Part shown: piece by piece, positions 1 to 9,700 of the stretch
Layout of the letters: each line of letters starts with the position of its first letter
How positions within the stretch are numbered: the first letter of the stretch is position 1
Source of the DNA: Candidatus Omnitrophota bacterium
Lineage (GTDB): Bacteria > Omnitrophota > Gorgyraeia > Zapsychrales > Zapsychraceae
Assembly (NCBI GenBank): GCA_018812705.1
Contig: JAHJCZ010000134.1
Span: forward strand, 1 to 32,970
DNA: 32,970 bases
Direction of reading: 5' to 3'
Position numbers and translations under genes: made by a program
Notes under the pieces: model-generated
Told to the model about the DNA's origin: nothing
The model's input: only the letters and a program-made list of their open reading frames with translations
Databases searched by the model: none

Positions 1-1727
1 ACAGAAATTATCTTCTTTATCCCTTCACTTACTAAAACATTTGTAGGCAAAGGATTCATGACTCCACCGTCGATTATTACCTTATCCTTCTCTTTGATAG
101 GCTGAAAAACTCCAGGTATCGCAATACTTTTACATACCGCATCTACTATTGATCCACTGTTAATAACAAGTTCTTGCCTCTTCGCAAGATCATAAGCAAT
201 AACTTTAAATGGGATCCGTGTATCATAGAATGTTTTGTTCCCTAAATGCTTTTTTAACCATTTCTTAATAGATTCTCCACCGATAACCCCCGATACAGGA
301 AATATAGGATCGATAAGACCGATCAAAGAACTCCTTTTCTCAAATTCTCGGGCGATCTTTTCCATTTCATCCGCACTTTTACCAGTTACCCACAAACTGC
401 CGATCAATGCACCCATGCTGCTTCCTGTCACCATATCTATATCAATACCCTCTTGTTCTAGAACACGAATAATCCCGATATGTGCAATACCTAAAGCAGC
501 TCCGCCACCTAAAGCAATACCAACAAGAACCTTTCCAATTTCACGTGCAATATGCTTAACAACTTTGTTGTATTCATTCTTCTTCTTGATCTTCACATAA
601 TTAAGGCTTTTCGAAGAAGATTCAACGACCATATCTTCATCTTTAAGAAAAGGGAGTTTTGTGTAAACATGATAATCGATAAATTTATTGATATCTTCAA
701 AAGAAAGATATTCTTCTGGGTGGATTCCGCTTATGATAACTCTGATCTTTTCTTCCTTAAATCCTTCTTTTAATACGTCTTCAAGACGATCAATGATCTT
801 GCGAATAGCTTCGAAATCATTATTTTTATCCTGAGTAACAAGATGAACAAGATCAGATTGTGTTAAAGTCTCCAGAACAACATTATCGCGACTGTTAGGA
901 AGGTCAACAACAACATAATAATATTCTCCAATTAGATCACTTACAAAAGGAGCTATCTTGTTCTTAACAAGAGGGTCATCCGTATCAAAATATACGTTTA
1001 AAAGATCTACTGTAAGGTCATCCCGAATAATGCTTTCTTTGATCTTTTCATGATCATCTGATATTTCATTTAGGTCAACAGCATCAACTTTCCATTTATT
1101 CTTTACTTTACTGTCCTTATCATTTCCTTCATCAGGATTATCCTGTTTCGGCTGAATACTGACAAATATCACTTTTTTCTTTGTCTCATGCTTCAATCCC
1201 AAAGCAAGGTTAATTGCATATGTAGATTTTCCTGTTCCTTTTGTAGGGCTATATACTGAAATAACCGTACTATCAAATACTGCGTCATCACCCTTAACTT
1301 TCCTTCTAATTCTCTTTGAAAGAACCTGATTGACCTCAATTCCCAAGCGCGGTATTGATTTTAAAATATCCTGAAAATCATCTTTATTTATCTTAAGAAT
1401 AACTGAATCATTAATTGCTTCAAAGCTCATTGAATGATTCTCTCCGGTGAAAACCGAAATGATGCCAAAATATATACCTCTATGAATAAACTCTACATTT
1501 CTTTTATGATTTTGTTCATCTTTTGAATATGCCTGAAGCCGCCCTGAAACAAGGCAATAGAAATAGTCTGCAGGGTCTCCTTCTTTCCTTATCAAATCAC
1601 CTTTTTTGTATTCATCAATTATTACTTTGCTGGTTATTCTGTGAAGATCAAACCATCCTAATTTAGAAAATATCGGGAGCTGCTTAACCAAGCTGTACTT
1701 GTAAAAAAATGAAGGATTTAGTAACAT
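1..1727 (-). CDS. cNMP-binding / MinD-like P-loop / patatin phospholipase fusion (3' partial)
   Basis: The reading frame opens at an ATG at 1727-1725 and stays open to the window edge, giving at least 575 residues with the C-terminus missing. Three modules can be read. Residues ~20-135 resemble a cyclic-nucleotide-binding (CRP-type) domain. Residues ~155-365 look like a MinD/ParA-type P-loop domain, with PTKGTGKST at 161-169 and a hydrophobic strand ending VVVDLPN. From ~400 there is a patatin lipase domain with the glycine-rich oxyanion loop GGGAALG (407-413), the nucleophile Ser437 in GSSMG and the partner Asp553 in DGG. cNMP plus patatin recalls the NTE-type lysophospholipase family; the P-loop module between them is unusual. 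The start overlaps the end of the methyltransferase gene by 10 bases, so translation is probably coupled. Likely a membrane-associated lipid esterase gated by nucleotide or ligand binding; substrate unknown. Confidence 0.85.
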   Translation of the reverse strand, partial: MLLNPSFFYKYSLVKQLPIFSKLGWFDLHRITSKVIIDEYKKGDLIRKEGDPADYFYCLVSGRLQAYSKDEQNHKRNVEFIHRGIYFGIISVFTGENHSMSFEAINDSVILKINKDDFQDILKSIPRLGIEVNQVLSKRIRRKVKGDDAVFDSTVISVYSPTKGTGKSTYAINLALGLKHETKKKVIFVSIQPKQDNPDEGNDKDSKVKNKWKVDAVDLNEISDDHEKIKESIIRDDLTVDLLNVYFDTDDPLVKNKIAPFVSDLIGEYYYVVVDLPNSRDNVVLETLTQSDLVHLVTQDKNNDFEAIRKIIDRLEDVLKEGFKEEKIRVIISGIHPEEYLSFEDINKFIDYHVYTKLPFLKDEDMVVESSSKSLNYVKIKKKNEYNKVVKHIAREIGKVLVGIALGGGAALGIAHIGIIRVLEQEGIDIDMVTGSSMGALIGSLWVTGKSADEMEKIAREFEKRSSLIGLIDPIFPVSGVIGGESIKKWLKKHLGNKTFYDTRIPFKVIAYDLAKRQELVINSGSIVDAVCKSIAIPGVFQPIKEKDKVIIDGGVMNPLPTNVLVSEGIKKIIS

Positions 1728-2791
1728 ATTTCTCCACAGTTAAATTTTTTTAATAGGACCAAAGTCTCCAGGTGTGCAGTCTTTGGAAAAAAATCAAATG
1801 GAATTATTTTTTCAATATTCCAATTATTAGCCACAAACCTGCCAAGGTCTCTTGCCAACGTCTTTGGATTACAGGACAGATAAAGCATCCAGCCAATACC
1901 TTTTGCACTAACAAGCAGGTCAAGAGCGCTCTGACTTAATCCTGCTCTTGGAGGATCTATCATCGCGACCCTCTTTCCATTTTCTTCTTCATTTACCATA
2001 TCAAGAAAATGGTCTTCGACTCTTCCCTCTATAATTTTAAAATTCTTCAGATCATGATATTCAACATTATATTTTGCTAACCTTAAAGAAGGAATGCTCT
2101 CTTCTATTAAAACAACTTTACTAACACTGTCGACCATTCCAACCCCAAATAAACCAACACCGCCATAAAGATCATAAAAGACTACGTCATTTCCCCAAAT
2201 CCCTAAAGATTTGATCTTCTGAAAAACACTTGGCAATATGGAAATGTTCGCTTGAAAAAAGGTATCCAAAGAATAAAAGATCTTTTTGCCCTCTATTTCT
2301 ACCCAGAAGAAATCACCCTCTTCTTGCAGTAAAGACTTTTTTCCTATCCCTCCCCAAAAAACCCTTCCATCTTCTCCAGACCTTACAACTAAATTTGCCA
2401 GCCTATAATTCTCAGGAAGTTTATCAATTGCCTGCTTTTTAAGCTCAGGAATAAAACTAGATATCTCTTCTCTTGCGATATAACATGATTCAATTGGAAT
2501 AACTCCGTGCCTGCTCTTCGGAGTAAACCCAATAAAAACCTCTTTACTTTTAGTCTTAAGAAGCTTCAGATCAAGCCTATTGCGATAATGGTATGGTTTA
2601 GGTGAGGGAACAATTGGTTCGAAGCAATCCGGATCCACTTCTAACAATTCATTTATAAGATCTTTGAGCTCTTTTTCCTTTATGCTCAATTCATCCTCAT
2701 AAGGAATGTCTTGATATGAACAACCTCTGCAATCATTGAACAATGAACAAACCGGGTCTTCCTTGGATTTCATATTTGCTTTTTGTATCAT
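1718..2791 (-). CDS. RumA/TrmA-family RNA (uracil-C5) methyltransferase
   Basis: A 357-residue class I SAM-dependent enzyme expected to methylate C5 of a uracil in rRNA or tRNA. Cys15, Cys21 and Cys24 (C-x5-C-x2-C) with Cys103 match the [4Fe-4S] ligand pattern of RumA/RlmD. The SAM site is FYDLYGGVGLFG, IDPPRAG is the conserved motif IV region, and LSCNPKTLARDL holds the catalytic cysteine. The usual N-terminal TRAM RNA-binding domain is absent, making it shorter than E. coli RlmD (433 aa). The start codon overlaps the stop of the upstream PsbP-like gene as ATGA, and its own end overlaps the next start, so the three genes form a coupled unit. The exact RNA target cannot be read from sequence. 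Confidence 0.9.
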   Translation of the reverse strand: MIQKANMKSKEDPVCSLFNDCRGCSYQDIPYEDELSIKEKELKDLINELLEVDPDCFEPIVPSPKPYHYRNRLDLKLLKTKSKEVFIGFTPKSRHGVIPIESCYIAREEISSFIPELKKQAIDKLPENYRLANLVVRSGEDGRVFWGGIGKKSLLQEEGDFFWVEIEGKKIFYSLDTFFQANISILPSVFQKIKSLGIWGNDVVFYDLYGGVGLFGVGMVDSVSKVVLIEESIPSLRLAKYNVEYHDLKNFKIIEGRVEDHFLDMVNEEENGKRVAMIDPPRAGLSQSALDLLVSAKGIGWMLYLSCNPKTLARDLGRFVANNWNIEKIIPFDFFPKTAHLETLVLLKKFNCGEICY

Positions 2792-3357
2792 TGTTCTAAT
2801 TTAAATGATCCTGCCATTTTATTAACTTGTCCAATAAACACATCCCATTGAGACAACTGACTTCCAAAATTAAACTGATATGCTTTGAACCCAGAAATAG
2901 TCCATATATGCATTAGCTTAATATTTGGACCCTCACCGGGGTCGGTTCCTCTATAAATTATCTTATATGCCTTTTGACCTGCAAAAGTAGTTGCTCCTTG
3001 TTCTTCAACTACCATCATCCCTTCAAACACAGCTGCCAATTGTTCAACAGCTGTCTTTGAGTAGGCCTCAAGGTCCAACATAGTAGGTGGCAGGTCTTGT
3101 ACTACAATGCTTACATTTTCAGGAAAGATGTCTAACTCATTCTGCTTTGGAGATCTGAATTGCACAGCAACTCCAGGCGTCTCACCAGTCTCAAATACAT
3201 CCCAATCAGTAGGATATACCATAGAAAATCCATACTTAGTGTTTTTATAATTAGTAAAATCGGTATCTACACTAAAAAGAAGAACTATCAGTATTAAAAA
3301 AACGCCAAAAATGCCACCAACATAAAGCCAAACTGAACTTTTTTTTGCTTTCTTCAT
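2788..3357 (-). CDS. Membrane-anchored PsbP/DcrB-like protein
   Basis: A 189-residue protein with a lysine-rich N-terminus followed by one hydrophobic segment (about residues 9-28), which is either an uncleaved anchor or a signal peptide; no lipobox cysteine is visible. The remainder starts with YGFSMVYPTDWDV, a hallmark opening of the PsbP/Mog1/DcrB alpha-beta fold, followed by alternating strands and a helix around LEAYSKTAVEQLAAVFEG. It probably sits on the periplasmic face of the inner membrane. No enzymatic residues can be named. A strong ribosome site (AGGAGGG) lies seven bases before the ATG, and a good sigma-70-like promoter lies about 75 bases upstream. It is the first gene of a coupled unit with the methyltransferase and patatin fusion. 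Confidence 0.75.
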   Translation of the reverse strand: MKKAKKSSVWLYVGGIFGVFLILIVLLFSVDTDFTNYKNTKYGFSMVYPTDWDVFETGETPGVAVQFRSPKQNELDIFPENVSIVVQDLPPTMLDLEAYSKTAVEQLAAVFEGMMVVEEQGATTFAGQKAYKIIYRGTDPGEGPNIKLMHIWTISGFKAYQFNFGSQLSQWDVFIGQVNKMAGSFKLEQ

Positions 3358-3662
3358 TTATTCCCTCCTGAATAATGTATAGTTTGTATTAAAACTAGCT
3401 CTATATTAATATTTATATTAAACAGACTTCACATTCTATCTGTAATTTTAATAAAATTCAAGTGGAAAACACCAGACAATAGGAAAAGATCGCAAAAACA
3501 GATAAAATGAACCTCTTCAAGGCCAGAAAAACTGTAACTAAGCGATAATCAGAGTATCTTTTGTAAATATAGACAATTTATAAATATTTTATAAAAATCC
3601 AGGTAAGAATTTATTAAATGGAATAAAAATTGAACTGAAGCAGGATCACGATTAAAACGCCT
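3358..3662. other. 305-bp non-coding gap after the Rrf2 gene
   Basis: This AT-rich spacer lies between the end of the Rrf2 gene and the PsbP-like gene. It holds the promoter at 3433-3461 and a strong ribosome site next to 3357. I found no convincing GC-rich hairpin with a T-run, so no intrinsic terminator for the long upstream operon is visible here. No RNA gene was recognised. Confidence 0.6.
3433..3461 (-). promoter_or_regulatory. Sigma-70-like promoter of the PsbP-like/methyltransferase/patatin unit
   Basis: On the minus strand TTGAAT (3461-3456) and TAGAAT (3438-3433) are separated by exactly 17 bases. The second hexamer matches TATAAT at five of six positions. It points at the gene starting at 3357 and leaves a leader of about 70 bases. 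It is predicted by sequence only. Confidence 0.6.
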
Positions 3663-4067
3663 TTACTTACACTTTAAGATCGAATCAATAGTTATTTTGT
3701 TCAACTCAATATTAACCATTTTTTCAATAGCTTTGATCTTTTTTCTAACAACACATTTTGCAATATCAGGACAAACTTCTTGCTTTAACAAACAATCCGT
3801 AAAAGAAACATCTCCTTGATAAACTTTTATTACGTCAACAAGAGAGATCTTTTTATAATTCTTATCAAGCGAAAAACCCCCTTTATTGCCCTTAATTGAA
3901 GTCAATACTCCACTTTTTTGAAGTGTTTGCAATATCTTTCTAAGAAAAGGTCTTGGCAGATTTAAAGCCTTCTCTATCTCACTTACAGAAACTATTGGCT
4001 TCCCTGATTGTGCAATGTATCTGATCGCCCTAATAGCATAATCAGTATCTCTTGTTATTAACTTCAT
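3663..4067 (-). CDS. Rrf2-family [Fe-S] transcriptional regulator
   Basis: A 134-residue winged-helix repressor/activator of the Rrf2 family (IscR, NsrR, RsrR relatives). The N-terminus (TDYAIRAIRYIAQ) and the recognition region LPRPFLRKILQTLQKSGVL are typical. Cys92, Cys99 and Cys105 (C-x6-C-x5-C) occupy the positions that hold a redox- or NO-sensitive iron-sulphur cluster in this family. It is the last gene of a run of O2/NO defence genes, with a 29-base gap after the glycosylase gene and an AGGTGG ribosome site. By position it may sense NO, O2 or Fe-S status and control that run from the promoter ahead of hcp, but this is inference. It cannot be assigned to NsrR or IscR from sequence alone. 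Confidence 0.9.
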   Translation of the reverse strand: MKLITRDTDYAIRAIRYIAQSGKPIVSVSEIEKALNLPRPFLRKILQTLQKSGVLTSIKGNKGGFSLDKNYKKISLVDVIKVYQGDVSFTDCLLKQEVCPDIAKCVVRKKIKAIEKMVNIELNKITIDSILKCK

Positions 4068-4096
4068 ATTTCCACCTTCCTGATACTCTCATAATA

Positions 4097-4729
4097 TCAT
4101 TTGAATATCTCACCCGTCTCCGCTGACCAAAACAGAAGGTCCAGCTCATCCATGGGTATCTTTACTTCTTGCGAAAATGTTCTTAATTTATTTTCCAACT
4201 CCAAGTACTTAACCTGATTTAATGTTTTCGGCCTTGTCCTAATTATCCCATACCTGATCATGTTCTTAAGAATATGGACATCCAGTATCGCCAGGTCACT
4301 ACCAAATCCGATATTCCTTAAAAAATGGCTAGCCTCTTTAAATCCGATACCTTTTACATTATTAGCTAACCAATTTCTCGACTCAACAATATTCTTAATA
4401 TCAATTCTTTCTTTTATGACAATCCTGCCATTCACCGAGAACTGTTTCCTTGCCTCATACAAATACTTTGACTTATTATTGGGGAACCTTACACCTGCAA
4501 TTTCTGATCTTATTTGCTCAATATTGCCCTTAAACAGATTTCCACTTTTAATAAGTCTTTTAACCGCTTTATCACATTCAACTGCCTTGGCCTGAGGAGT
4601 GCATATACAAAAACATAATTCGCTGAATATAACACTTTCAGGTTCATTCCAGATCTTTTTAAAATCCTTTAATCTGTTTTTTAAGTCCTTCTTCTTTTTT
4701 TTATATTCAGCAATCAGCTCTTGTATCAT
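4097..4729 (-). CDS. Ogg2-type 8-oxoguanine DNA glycosylase/AP lyase
   Basis: Excises 8-oxoguanine from oxidised DNA and cleaves the abasic site. The helix-hairpin-helix is seen in VKGIGFKEASHFLRNIG, whose lysine after the GIG turn is the expected Schiff-base nucleophile, and LAILDVHIL carries the catalytic aspartate. The length (about 210 aa) and a C-terminal lysine (GEIFK) match the archaeal/anaerobe Ogg2 family, in which the terminal lysine carboxylate reads the oxidised base. I chose the ATG at 4729. In-frame TTG (4738) and GTG (4732) codons lie just upstream, and none of the three has a good ribosome site. It follows the superoxide reductase gene directly, which fits co-expression for oxidative damage repair. 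Confidence 0.87.
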   Translation of the reverse strand: MIQELIAEYKKKKKDLKNRLKDFKKIWNEPESVIFSELCFCICTPQAKAVECDKAVKRLIKSGNLFKGNIEQIRSEIAGVRFPNNKSKYLYEARKQFSVNGRIVIKERIDIKNIVESRNWLANNVKGIGFKEASHFLRNIGFGSDLAILDVHILKNMIRYGIIRTRPKTLNQVKYLELENKLRTFSQEVKIPMDELDLLFWSAETGEIFK

Positions 4730-4744
4730 CACGGTCAACAGTTG

Positions 4745-5125
4745 CTAAGCTTTCCAAAGTCCATGTGTTGTACAAAATTCTCTTACCTCAACAACGTCTT
4801 CTTTCTTAACGCAAAAATCTGCTTCCGGCTTTTGTCCAGGTTTTAATTCCGCTCTTAACACCTTGTCAGCAGTTAATACTTCAATGAATTTTATATAATG
4901 CTCTTCTAACATTGGATGCTCAACGCTTCCAACCTTGACATTAATGCAACAATCTGTTTCTTCGATAACAGGCACATGCTTTTCTTTGCCCTCTTTTTCT
5001 GCAGTTTTTGCCTCTAAACATGTTCTTGCCTCGCCGCAGCATTCTGGTGAATCAGGTGCATCATTAACCACTTCGACAAGTAATTTACATTTCTGACATT
5101 GGTAAATTTCTCTTAATTTTGCCAT
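4745..5125 (-). CDS. dfx: Desulfoferrodoxin (superoxide reductase)
   Basis: Reduces superoxide to hydrogen peroxide in the cytoplasm without releasing O2, using electrons from rubredoxin. The 126-residue, two-domain form is seen. An N-terminal desulforedoxin-like domain has Cys10, Cys13, Cys29 and Cys30 (centre I). The catalytic domain has His50, His70, His76, Cys118 and His121 as centre II ligands, with Glu48-Lys49 matching the catalytic EK pair before HVPVIE. The ending THGLWKA is typical. An extra Cys36 and the pair Cys59-Cys60 are not part of either centre. It lies 12 bases after the flavodiiron gene with an AAGGGG ribosome site, and the rubredoxin gene in the same run is its likely electron donor. 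Confidence 0.96.
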   Translation of the reverse strand: MAKLREIYQCQKCKLLVEVVNDAPDSPECCGEARTCLEAKTAEKEGKEKHVPVIEETDCCINVKVGSVEHPMLEEHYIKFIEVLTADKVLRAELKPGQKPEADFCVKKEDVVEVREFCTTHGLWKA

Positions 5126-5137
5126 ATTATTCCCCTT

Positions 5138-6346
5138 CTATTTAACAGCTATTTTATCTTTAATACTGGATACAACATCATTCAAACTATCAAGGTCGCT
5201 GACATCCGGAACAAATTTCACATATCTTCCTTCTCCTATAAGGTCAAAACCAGCTTCCTGAATAGATGTTTCAAATTCCTTAAAGCCTACTGTCGCCCAA
5301 CCATATGACCCAAAAGTCAATGCATACCTATTTTTTGGCTTCAAACCTTTTAGGTACATTAACAGACTCGCCATTGTCGGCAACATTCTATTGTTCAGTA
5401 TTGACGTACCGAACAGAAAGAACTTTGAAGATAAAACTTCAGCAACAACATCAGAAATATGGTCTTCCTGCAAATTAAAAAGCTTAACAGGAATACCCTC
5501 TTTACTTATAGTGTCATACATTCGTTTTGCCATTGCTTCAGTCGAGTGCCACATAGTATCATAAACAATTACTACCTTGTCTTCTGACTCATAACTAGCC
5601 CACTTTTTGTAAAGACTAACAATGAGCTCTATGTCTTCTTTTTTTCTCCAAATCAAACCATGCGAGGTACATATCGATTCTATTTCCAAAGTAGCTGCAG
5701 CTTCCAACACCTTTAAGACTTGCTGTCCATAAGGAAGAACAATATTGGCATAATACTTTGCCGCTTCGGCAATAATTCTCTCGTGATCAACTTCATCAAC
5801 ATAACGCTCCTCTGAAGCATAATGCTGACCAAAAGCATCATTAGAGAACAATATCTTGTCATGCTCTGAATATGTCGACATTGAATCAGGCCAATGGACC
5901 ATAGGCATAAGCAAGAATTTTAGTTTCCTCTTACCGATATCAAGCTCATCACCAGTGTTCACTACTTTGAACTTCCAATCCTTCTTACCTTTCCTTCCTG
6001 AAGCAGGTAAGAAATGCCTCTTAAGATGTTCTTCACCCTTAGGGGAACAAACAATTTCAGCGTCTGGACAATATTCAAGAATCTTATCAATAGAACCTGA
6101 ATGATCCATCTCAGTATGGTTGGAAATAATATACTTGATCTGTGAAGGGTCAATGACCTCCTTTATACGACCAAGCATTTCTTCAAATCCATAATCTTTA
6201 ACCGTATCTATTAGAGTTGGTTTTTCGTCAACTATTAAATATGAATTATAAGTTGATCCCGACGGGGTTGAATAACCATGAAATATACGAAGATCCCAGT
6301 CGATATAACCTGTCCAGTAAATATCGTCTTTGATTTTATTCATCAT
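5138..6346 (-). CDS. fprA: FprA-type flavodiiron protein (rubredoxin:O2/NO oxidoreductase)
   Basis: Reduces O2 to water, and/or NO to N2O, with electrons from rubredoxin. The metallo-beta-lactamase-like domain (about 1-250) has the diiron ligands His77, Glu79, Asp81 and His82 in NHTEMDH, then His151, Asp170 and His229, all retained. The flavodoxin domain (about 255-400) begins VVIVYDTMWHSTEAMA, the FMN phosphate loop, and SYGWATVG is the later FMN loop. The length of 402 residues is standard and there is no C-terminal rubredoxin fusion; a separate rubredoxin gene sits just upstream, the usual pairing. Two adjacent ATG codons can serve as start. The second (6343) is better spaced from the AAGG ribosome site. 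Confidence 0.96.
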   Translation of the reverse strand: MMNKIKDDIYWTGYIDWDLRIFHGYSTPSGSTYNSYLIVDEKPTLIDTVKDYGFEEMLGRIKEVIDPSQIKYIISNHTEMDHSGSIDKILEYCPDAEIVCSPKGEEHLKRHFLPASGRKGKKDWKFKVVNTGDELDIGKRKLKFLLMPMVHWPDSMSTYSEHDKILFSNDAFGQHYASEERYVDEVDHERIIAEAAKYYANIVLPYGQQVLKVLEAAATLEIESICTSHGLIWRKKEDIELIVSLYKKWASYESEDKVVIVYDTMWHSTEAMAKRMYDTISKEGIPVKLFNLQEDHISDVVAEVLSSKFFLFGTSILNNRMLPTMASLLMYLKGLKPKNRYALTFGSYGWATVGFKEFETSIQEAGFDLIGEGRYVKFVPDVSDLDSLNDVVSSIKDKIAVK

Positions 6347-6355
6347 CTGCCTTTC

Positions 6356-6517
6356 TTATTCTTCAACTTCAAAACTATCAGTCCCTACGCCACATTCCGG
6401 GCAGGTCCAATCATCCGGCAAATTTTCAAAGGCTGTTCCTGGCTCAATACCATTATCAGGATCCCCTAGTACTGGATCATAGATATAACCACAAACTGTA
6501 CATTTATACTTTTTCAT
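6356..6517 (-). CDS. Rubredoxin
   Basis: A 53-residue one-iron electron carrier, read from an ATG at 6517 to TAA at 6356. It has the two C-x2-C pairs KCTVCGY and TCPECGV that hold the Fe(SCys)4 site, and the typical [12 protein letters not shown] and LPDDW segments. A strong GGAGGAG site precedes the ATG, which overlaps the stop codon of the DUF2892 gene as ATGA. It lies immediately ahead of the flavodiiron protein and superoxide reductase, and should feed electrons to both, as well as to rubrerythrin further up the run. Confidence 0.97.
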   Translation of the reverse strand: MKKYKCTVCGYIYDPVLGDPDNGIEPGTAFENLPDDWTCPECGVGTDSFEVEE

Positions 6518-6732
6518 TTTTCTCCTCCATCCTTGTTAGTTGAACAACATTCATTAATTCCGACCTTTTTCAATAGCGTTATCATCGGGCACCAATTAGT
6601 AAAAGCTGATTGCAGCAAATTCAATCCTACAAAAGCTGTGAACCACAACCATCGAATATCAACTTTAACAGCTAATAGAACACTCAATAGAATAAAAATC
6701 CCTGCAATACCTCTTAACGTTCTCTCTAACAT
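6514..6732 (-). CDS. DUF2892 (YgaP-type) small membrane protein
   Basis: A 72-residue inner-membrane protein with two hydrophobic segments (about 8-22 and 28-45) and the family signature [16 protein letters not shown], followed by a hydrophilic tail with a Cys-Cys pair. It matches the membrane domain of YgaP, but no rhodanese domain is attached. The biochemical role of free-standing DUF2892 proteins is not established. They are often found near sulphur, heavy-metal or redox-stress genes, as here. It sits two bases after the RND permease gene and its stop overlaps the rubredoxin start, so it is tightly embedded in the run. Confidence 0.85.
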   Translation of the reverse strand: MLERTLRGIAGIFILLSVLLAVKVDIRWLWFTAFVGLNLLQSAFTNWCPMITLLKKVGINECCSTNKDGGEK

Positions 6733-6734
6733 AA

Positions 6735-9700
6735 TTATTCCTCTCTTATAGATTTAAACCATTTCTCCCCTAAAAACTCATACATCAATGATGGAAATAC
6801 AATTAAGGTCAATACAGAAGACAATGACAATCCGAAAACTATCGCCCATGCCAAGCCTGACCATACAGGATCTGAAGCTATAACAAGCGAGCCTAATACT
6901 GTAGTAACTGACGTAAGCAAAATAGGCCTCATTCTTGTCATGCCTGCTTCTAAAAGAACCTCGCTAAGCGATGAATGATTCTTGGCTATCTGGATAACAT
7001 AATCAATGTATATTATGGCATTATTCACAACAATGCCTGCCAAAGCGATCACGCCTATCATTGAAGTTGCTGAAAAATATATTCTTCCTATCAGGAACAA
7101 TAAAGCAAATCCCGGAATAACTCCTACCATAGCCAGTGGAATAGTCCCTAAAATAAGAACCGGAATAGTGAACGACCTGAACTGAGCAACTAATACCAAA
7201 TATATCAAAATGATCGCTACACCCATAGCCATACCCAGATCCCTAAAAACCTTTACTGTCAGGTCCCATTCTCCCCCGATCTCGATCTTTAGCTCACCAT
7301 GACCTTCCACAAAATACTCTGCCCCGAACAAATTAAACTTTGTCAATTCTATTTTCCTGTTAGGTATTTTAAATTTAGTTAATATACCCAATAGGTCGAT
7401 CGCTGAATAAGCAGCACTTCTTTTACCCATTTCGCCCGATATATAAACAACTCTTTCTGTATTATCATCGAGTATCACATCTTCTTGATCCTTTGTTACT
7501 ACCTTAACGAACCTTGATAAAGGGACATGATTGCCAAGAGCGTTTGAAATTAATATTTTGTCAAGGTCATCAATATTATCCCTTAGATCTCTTTGCAGCC
7601 TTAACACAATATATTCCTGCTCGAGATTGTAATCGCTATGATAAACACCAATGATCCTGCCGCTAAATATCGTTTGCAATTCTTTTGATATAGACCCAAC
7701 GCTGACCTTTGCCCTTGCTGCGGCCTCCTTATCAACATATAGTTCATATTTTTCGATCTGCTCAAGAGAAGAAATGTCTATATCCTTAACTTCTCTTATT
7801 GTTTTAACTTTTTCAACAAGAGCGCCTGCGGCCTCATTCAATATTCCTGGGTCTGAGCTCTTTACTTTTACATAAAAAGTGGACCTTACCGGAGGCCCTG
7901 GAGGGTCCTCAACAACTATTATCTTTGCATCAGATATTTGGCTTAATCCCTTCAGCAAAATTTCTCTATAATTATATGCAAGCTCTTCAGAAGGTATTTT
8001 TCTGTTATCAGGATGCGTTAAATTCAACTTCAAAGTGATCTGATTAGAGCTTCTTCTATCTGAAACGCCTCTGAATAATCCATTAAAATCAAGTACCGGA
8101 GGTGTCCCAACAAAAGCCTGAATACTTTCTATTTCACTCTGATTCTTAAGAGCATTGGCGGCCTTTTCTGAGACTTCATATGACCTTTCAATACTAGAGC
8201 CTCGATCCAGATCAATATAAACAAAAACCTGCTCTCTGTCAGCTTTAGGAAGCATACGGAACCTTAATAACTTAACTACGGGTAATATCATAACAAGGAT
8301 CAAAACAATAAAAGCTCTCCTTAAAAAAGCCTTTCTCTTCTTTTTATTCGACAATAAACTGGAAATAAATTCCTGGTATAATCCCGAACAATATTTTTTG
8401 GTCTTGCATATAAAACCGCATTTATTCTCTATATCCGAAGAAACCTCATCCTTGCAAAAAACATATGCCAACCACGGGTTTAAAGTATAAGCAAATATCA
8501 AAGAAACCGATAGCGCCATCGAAACAAAAAATGGTATCGGCCCCATATAAGGACCCATCATTCCTGTCACAAAAAGCATGGGAATAAATGCCAAAACTGT
8601 TGTCAGCGTTGACAAGAACAAAGCAGCCCCTACTTCCGAAACAGACCGTGGTATCAATTCATCCTTTGAAGCGCCCTTAGATTCCTTTTTATTACGCACG
8701 ATGTTCTCAATAACAACAGTTGCAGAATCAACTAACATGCCCAAAGAAAGAATTAAAGCAAACAGAGTTATCCTGTTTATCGTATACCCGAACAGATTTC
8801 CCAAAGCAAGGACAGTTAATAATGTTATCGGTATGCTGGATGCAACAATAATAGCCGCCCTGTAATTCAAGAAGCACAAAAGAACAATAAACACAATTGT
8901 GATCGCCTGTATCAAATTATTTACAAGGCCGCCTATCTCTTCACTTGCAACTCGGCCTTCATCTTTAACCACATCAAGTTCAATGCCCTTTAAATAAGGC
9001 ATTTCCTTCTTTAGAGCTGCAAGCCTTTTATGAATACTCTTAGAGAAGTCAATGATATTAGTGCCTTTTTGTTTTGAAATAGCAATAAAAACAGAATCTT
9101 TGACGCTATAATCCTTTTTGTAAAAATTAACGTATGATTCTCTTTCTTGTGCGCCAGAGACAACCGTTGCAACATCTTTTATTTTTAAGTTTTTTTCCAC
9201 ATTCGAAGTGATAACAATATCTTCAATGTATTCGATCGTAGCTGCCTGCTCTTTGGTCTCGATTTTAAAGAACTTATCTTTGGTTTTGATCAATCCCAAA
9301 TCCTGTAAAATAGAAGTATCTGCCAAAACCTGTTCTATTTCGTTCAAAGAAGTATTTGCATCCTTCATCTTTTGAGGATCAAGGATTATCTGAAACTCCC
9401 TTTTTAGGCCCCCAATAACATCAACAATTGATATACCTTTTATATGTGTAATATCTTCTTTCAGCTGAAACCCCTTTTTTCTTAGTTCTATGGGGCTCAT
9501 CTTATCCGAATGCAAAACAAGCGTCACTACGGGAAGCTCTTCCGGATCGATCGATACAATATTCGGCTCGCTGATACCAAGAGGGGCTAAATTCAGCCTG
9601 CTAGAGATCTTTTGACGAAGAGTGATCATGCTCTTCTCAAGGTCTTCCCCGACAAAAAACTCCACAATTACAGAAGCCCTGCCACCATGCTCGGATTTAG

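Noticed and set aside
3401-3425. AT-rich imperfect repeats (tattaatatttatatta) as an operator
   Set aside because: Low-complexity AT sequence is expected in this genome and the symmetry is weak; only the nearby promoter hexamers are supported.
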